From an uncultured Cytophagaceae bacterium (lineage in GTDB: Bacteria > Bacteroidota > Bacteroidia > Cytophagales > Spirosomataceae), in the NCBI GenBank assembly GCA_903837305.1, contig CAILUB010000358.1, positions 1 to 8,241 on the forward strand: DNA of 8,241 nt, written 5' to 3'. Shown here one piece after another: positions 6,517-8,241 of this stretch. The position numbers and the translations under genes are program-made. Within the stretch, counting starts at the first letter, position 1; each line of letters begins with the position of its first letter. The notes beneath the pieces were generated by a model. It was not told the origin of the DNA and did not search any database. It saw only the letters and a program-made list of their open reading frames with translations.

Positions 6517-7768
6517 ATTCTTCCGGCTCCTCATCTTGAACGAGCCCCTGATTCAGTTTTTTCGTTGATTTTATACCTAACTTGTGTAGGTTTTGAGCTC
6601 TATTGATCAAGTTACCTTTACCGGTGCTTAATTTATTCAATGCATCGTTATGGGAATCTTCGGCTCTTTTTATGTGCTTTCCTACATCTTCCATATCCTT
6701 CGTAAATCCGACAAATTTGTCATATAAATCACCCGCCTGGCGTGCAATTTCAATGGCATTTCTCGTTTGATACTCTGTCTTCCAAACCGAAGCAATGGTT
6801 CTTAACGTCGCTAATAGGGTAGAAGGGGAGACTAAGACAATTTTACGATCCCATGCATAATTGAACAAGCTTGTGTCCTGACTGATGGTAGCTACGAATC
6901 CAGATTCAATTGGGATGAATAACAAGGTAAAATCTGGGCTAGTTAAATCTAATGCGGTGTGGTAATCTTTCGAAGACAGCTCCTTGATGTGTGTTTTTAG
7001 AGATTCAATGTGTGCTTTTAAGGCCAAATCCTTTTCGATAGTACCTTCCTCTGCACTGGTGTAACGTTCGTAAGCAACAAGCGATACTTTGCTGTCAATT
7101 ATAAGATTTTTATTGTCAGGTAAGAAGATGACAGCATCTGGTTTGATCGTATCATTTTCTTGGTTTTTAGTCACAAATTGCGTCTGGTATTCCATACCAT
7201 TCTTTAATCCAGAGCTTTCTAATACACGTTCCAAAATCATCTCACCCCAGTTCCCTTGCGACTTATTGGATCCCTTCAGTGCATTCGTTAAATCTTCTGT
7301 TTTCTGTGTAACCGTTTGATTTAGGCTTGTCAGGTTTTTGATTTGCTCCATAAGAACAGTGCTTTGTTCTAAGCTGTTTTTTTGACCCAAGTTAACCTTC
7401 TCCTCAAATTCACGTAATTTCTCTTTGAGAGGGTTCAATACGTCGTTTAATTTAACTTGTTGTTGATCGCTTAGCATCTTTCCCTGTCTCAGCACGGATT
7501 CGTTACTAATATCCACTAACATTTTGCGTAGTTTCTCCTCATCTGACTTCTGATTCTCCACCGTCATCTTTAAGGTTTCATTCTGGCCTTCAATTTGAGA
7601 TAGTTTGCCAAAAAGTGCTCTATTTTCAGCCTCCAATGAAGTCACTTTCGTTTGTTCTTGACTTGCCTGTGCTAATTGACTTTGTAATAAGGCTAATTTG
7701 CCTTGAAATAGGAGATAAGTAGCTCCTGCGCCGGCTACTAGGGCTAGAATGATGTAGAGGATTGTCAT
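6509..7768 (-). CDS. rmuC: RmuC family DNA recombination-limiting protein
   Basis: A 419-residue protein starting MTILYIILAL at the ATG 7768-7766. Residues 2-21 are a membrane anchor. Residues about 24-165 are rich in E, K, Q and L, as expected of a long coiled coil. The RmuC domain follows, with GNWGEMILERVLESSGL (172-188), KPDAVIFLPDNKNLIIDSK (209-227; D211, D225 and K227 resemble a PD-(D/E)xK nuclease core), LFIPIESGF (283-291) and KLSTGKGNLINRA (379-391). In E. coli, RmuC limits rearrangement between short inverted repeats; its enzymatic action is unproven. The frame stays open upstream to 7942, but those extra 58 codons are translated heptamer repeat and are not part of the gene. A -7 element lies 4 nt before this ATG. 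The stop codon lies inside an inverted repeat. Confidence 0.93.
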   Translation of the reverse strand: MTILYIILALVAGAGATYLLFQGKLALLQSQLAQASQEQTKVTSLEAENRALFGKLSQIEGQNETLKMTVENQKSDEEKLRKMLVDISNESVLRQGKMLSDQQQVKLNDVLNPLKEKLREFEEKVNLGQKNSLEQSTVLMEQIKNLTSLNQTVTQKTEDLTNALKGSNKSQGNWGEMILERVLESSGLKNGMEYQTQFVTKNQENDTIKPDAVIFLPDNKNLIIDSKVSLVAYERYTSAEEGTIEKDLALKAHIESLKTHIKELSSKDYHTALDLTSPDFTLLFIPIESGFVATISQDTSLFNYAWDRKIVLVSPSTLLATLRTIASVWKTEYQTRNAIEIARQAGDLYDKFVGFTKDMEDVGKHIKRAEDSHNDALNKLSTGKGNLINRAQNLHKLGIKSTKKLNQGLVQDEEPEELD

Positions 7769-7772
7769 GTAG

Positions 7773-7780
7773 CAAATGTA
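7773..7780 (-). promoter_or_regulatory. Bacteroidota-type -7 promoter element for rmuC
   Basis: On the minus strand TACATTTG exactly matches TAnnTTTG and is followed by CTAC and the rmuC ATG. The geometry (4 nt between element and ATG) is the same as at ygiQ. It supports ATG 7768 as the true start and predicts a leaderless or nearly leaderless mRNA. A TTTG occurs 12 nt upstream of the element, closer than a normal -33 box. Confidence 0.6.
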
Positions 7781-7803
7781 AATAATAAAGTACAAAGCAT
7801 AAA

Positions 7804-7965
7804 GAATAGAGGAGATAATAGATAGGAGAGTAGAGAGTAAAGATGGTGAATGGTCGGCAGTGGACAGTGGGCAGTGGGCAGTGGGCAGTCGATAGTCCGG
7901 AGGGAGGGAGTCCGGAGGAGAAAGGCAAAGTTCAAAGAGCAAAGTTCAAAGAGCAAAGTTCTATG
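7804..7965. repeat. Heptamer-phased repeat mosaic upstream of rmuC
   Basis: The whole 162-nt stretch can be cut into 7-mers in one phase, with a single 8-mer (7902-7909). Several families follow each other: GA-rich units such as GGAGAGT and AGAGAGT (7804-7845); GTGGGCA (three perfect copies at 7867-7887, with variants GTGGACA and GTCGGCA before them); GTCCGGA (7895-7901 and 7910-7916); and alternating TTCAAAG/AGCAAAG (7931-7958). Because 21 nt is seven codons, the tract yields period-7 peptides in every frame, which creates spurious ORFs on both strands. It resembles the short tandemly repeated heptamers described in cyanobacteria. No gene is seen here. Confidence 0.85.
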
Positions 7966-7992
7966 TGCGCCGGGCGATATTTCCCTGAGTGG

Positions 7993-8023
7993 ATAAAAAA
8001 CGAGGCGGCAGCCTCTTTTTTAT
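7993..8023 (-). terminator. Possible second, bidirectional intrinsic terminator
   Basis: GAGGC (8002-8006) and GCCTC (8011-8015) form a GC stem with a GGCA loop, flanked by six A (7995-8000) and six T (8016-8021). The hairpin could therefore end transcription from either side. On the minus strand it would be a back-up terminator behind the rRNA operon, stopping readthrough into rmuC. The stem is short, which keeps confidence moderate. Confidence 0.6.
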
Positions 8024-8026
8024 GCC

Positions 8027-8082
8027 GTCTCTCTACTCTTTACTCTATACTCTCTACTCTATTTCTGTCGACTAGCGACTAT
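8027..8082. repeat. Second heptamer-phased repeat block
   Basis: Eight heptamers in one phase. The core is TACTCTT, TACTCTA, TACTCTC, TACTCTA (8034-8061), followed by two CGACTA-type units (8069-8082). The core is the complement of the GA-rich units at 7825-7843: AGAGTAGAGAGTA at 7827-7839 is exactly inverted at 8048-8060. The 14-mer CTCTTTACTCTATA at 8036-8049 also occurs in the same orientation at 6491-6504, beyond the other end of rmuC. Together with the block at 7804-7965 it fills most of the gap between rmuC and the 5S gene. Confidence 0.8.
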
Positions 8083-8087
8083 TAGGC

Positions 8088-8121
8088 ATAAAAAAAGACC
8101 CACACTCATCGTGCAGGTCTT
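8088..8121 (-). terminator. Intrinsic terminator of the rRNA operon
   Basis: Read on the minus strand, an 11-bp stem (8121-8111 with 8105-8095, two G-U pairs, loop GATGA) is followed by a T tract formed by the run of A at 8090-8096 on the plus strand. It lies about 10 nt after the 3' end of the 5S rRNA, the standard place for the rRNA operon terminator. Both stem and T run are strong. Confidence 0.9.
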
Positions 8122-8130
8122 CTATAATAA

Positions 8131-8241
8131 CTTGGAGCTTACTTACTTTCCCGGGATTGATCCCAGTATCATCAGCGGTGCGGGGCTTAACTTCTCTGTT
8201 CGAGATGGGAAGAGGTGAACACCCGTCCTATCGGCTCCATA
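8131..8241 (-). rRNA. rrf: 5S ribosomal RNA (5' end at or just beyond window edge)
   Basis: On the minus strand the segment holds the conserved 5S features: the loop CGAACAGAGAAGTTAAGC (within 8203-8184), the ACCTCTTCCCA segment before it, and GATACTGGG after it. The ends pair as helix I: GGAGC near 8238 with GCTCC near 8136. The usual 5S length is 110-120 nt, so it is nearly complete here, but helix I may extend one to three bases past 8241. It is the distal gene of an rRNA operon whose 16S and 23S genes would lie to the right of the window, and it is followed by a terminator. Nothing supports a tRNA in this segment. Confidence 0.93.

Noticed and set aside
7769..7942. N-terminal extension of RmuC by 58 codons
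   Set aside because: The extension is a translation of heptamer repeats (period-7 peptide such as PTAHCPLS), and a -7 promoter element plus a classic membrane anchor support the start at 7768.
7860..7960. CRISPR-like array
   Set aside because: The units are 7 nt long and contiguous, without unique spacers or cas genes, so this is tandem repeat DNA.
7626..8085. Several small open frames on both strands in and beside the repeat region
   Set aside because: They are low-complexity products of 7-nt repeats, which stay open in all frames, or shadows of rmuC; they show no domain or start signal.

Overview
The window looks like chromosomal DNA from a member of the Bacteroidota, most likely a Cytophagia/Cytophagales-type bacterium. 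Three things point there: two promoters match the Bacteroidota -7 element TAnnTTTG, there are almost no Shine-Dalgarno sequences, and the proteins (a complete EboA-E run, a short PhnA-like protein and a YgiQ radical-SAM protein) are of the kind seen in that phylum. The genus cannot be fixed from the sequence alone.

Left part (1-4204, minus strand): a tightly packed operon, read right to left as eboA-eboB-eboC-eboD-eboE. eboE runs off the left edge, and eboF would be expected beyond it. Junctions are 1-4 nt gaps or a 1-nt overlap. The ebo cluster is known from cyanobacteria, where it is needed to move a scytonemin precursor to the periplasm, from Pseudomonas (edb genes), from many Bacteroidota, and from eustigmatophyte algal plastids. 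The metabolite it handles in most hosts is unknown. Here it encodes a sugar-phosphate-cyclase-like enzyme (EboD), a UbiA-like membrane prenyltransferase (EboC), a TatD-like metal hydrolase (EboB), a TIM-barrel protein (EboE) and a helical protein of unknown activity (EboA). A plausible reading is a small pathway that makes or modifies a lipid-linked cyclitol-like molecule used in metabolite traffic.

Middle (4205-6437): a 119-nt divergent promoter region, then ygiQ and a short phnA-like gene on the plus strand.

Right part (6438-8241): rmuC on the minus strand lies between two blocks of unusual 7-bp-periodic DNA. The left block forms a large hairpin that includes the rmuC stop codon. The right block (7804-7965 and 8027-8082) is a mosaic of several heptamer families that keep one 7-nt phase. 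The window ends in a 5S rRNA gene (minus strand), the tail of an rRNA operon, followed by a strong intrinsic terminator and a second possible one.

Most notable points: the ebo operon with an EboD that does not look like an ordinary AroB; the heptamer mosaic; and two promoters whose -7 element ends exactly 4 nt before ATG, suggesting leaderless or near-leaderless mRNAs.
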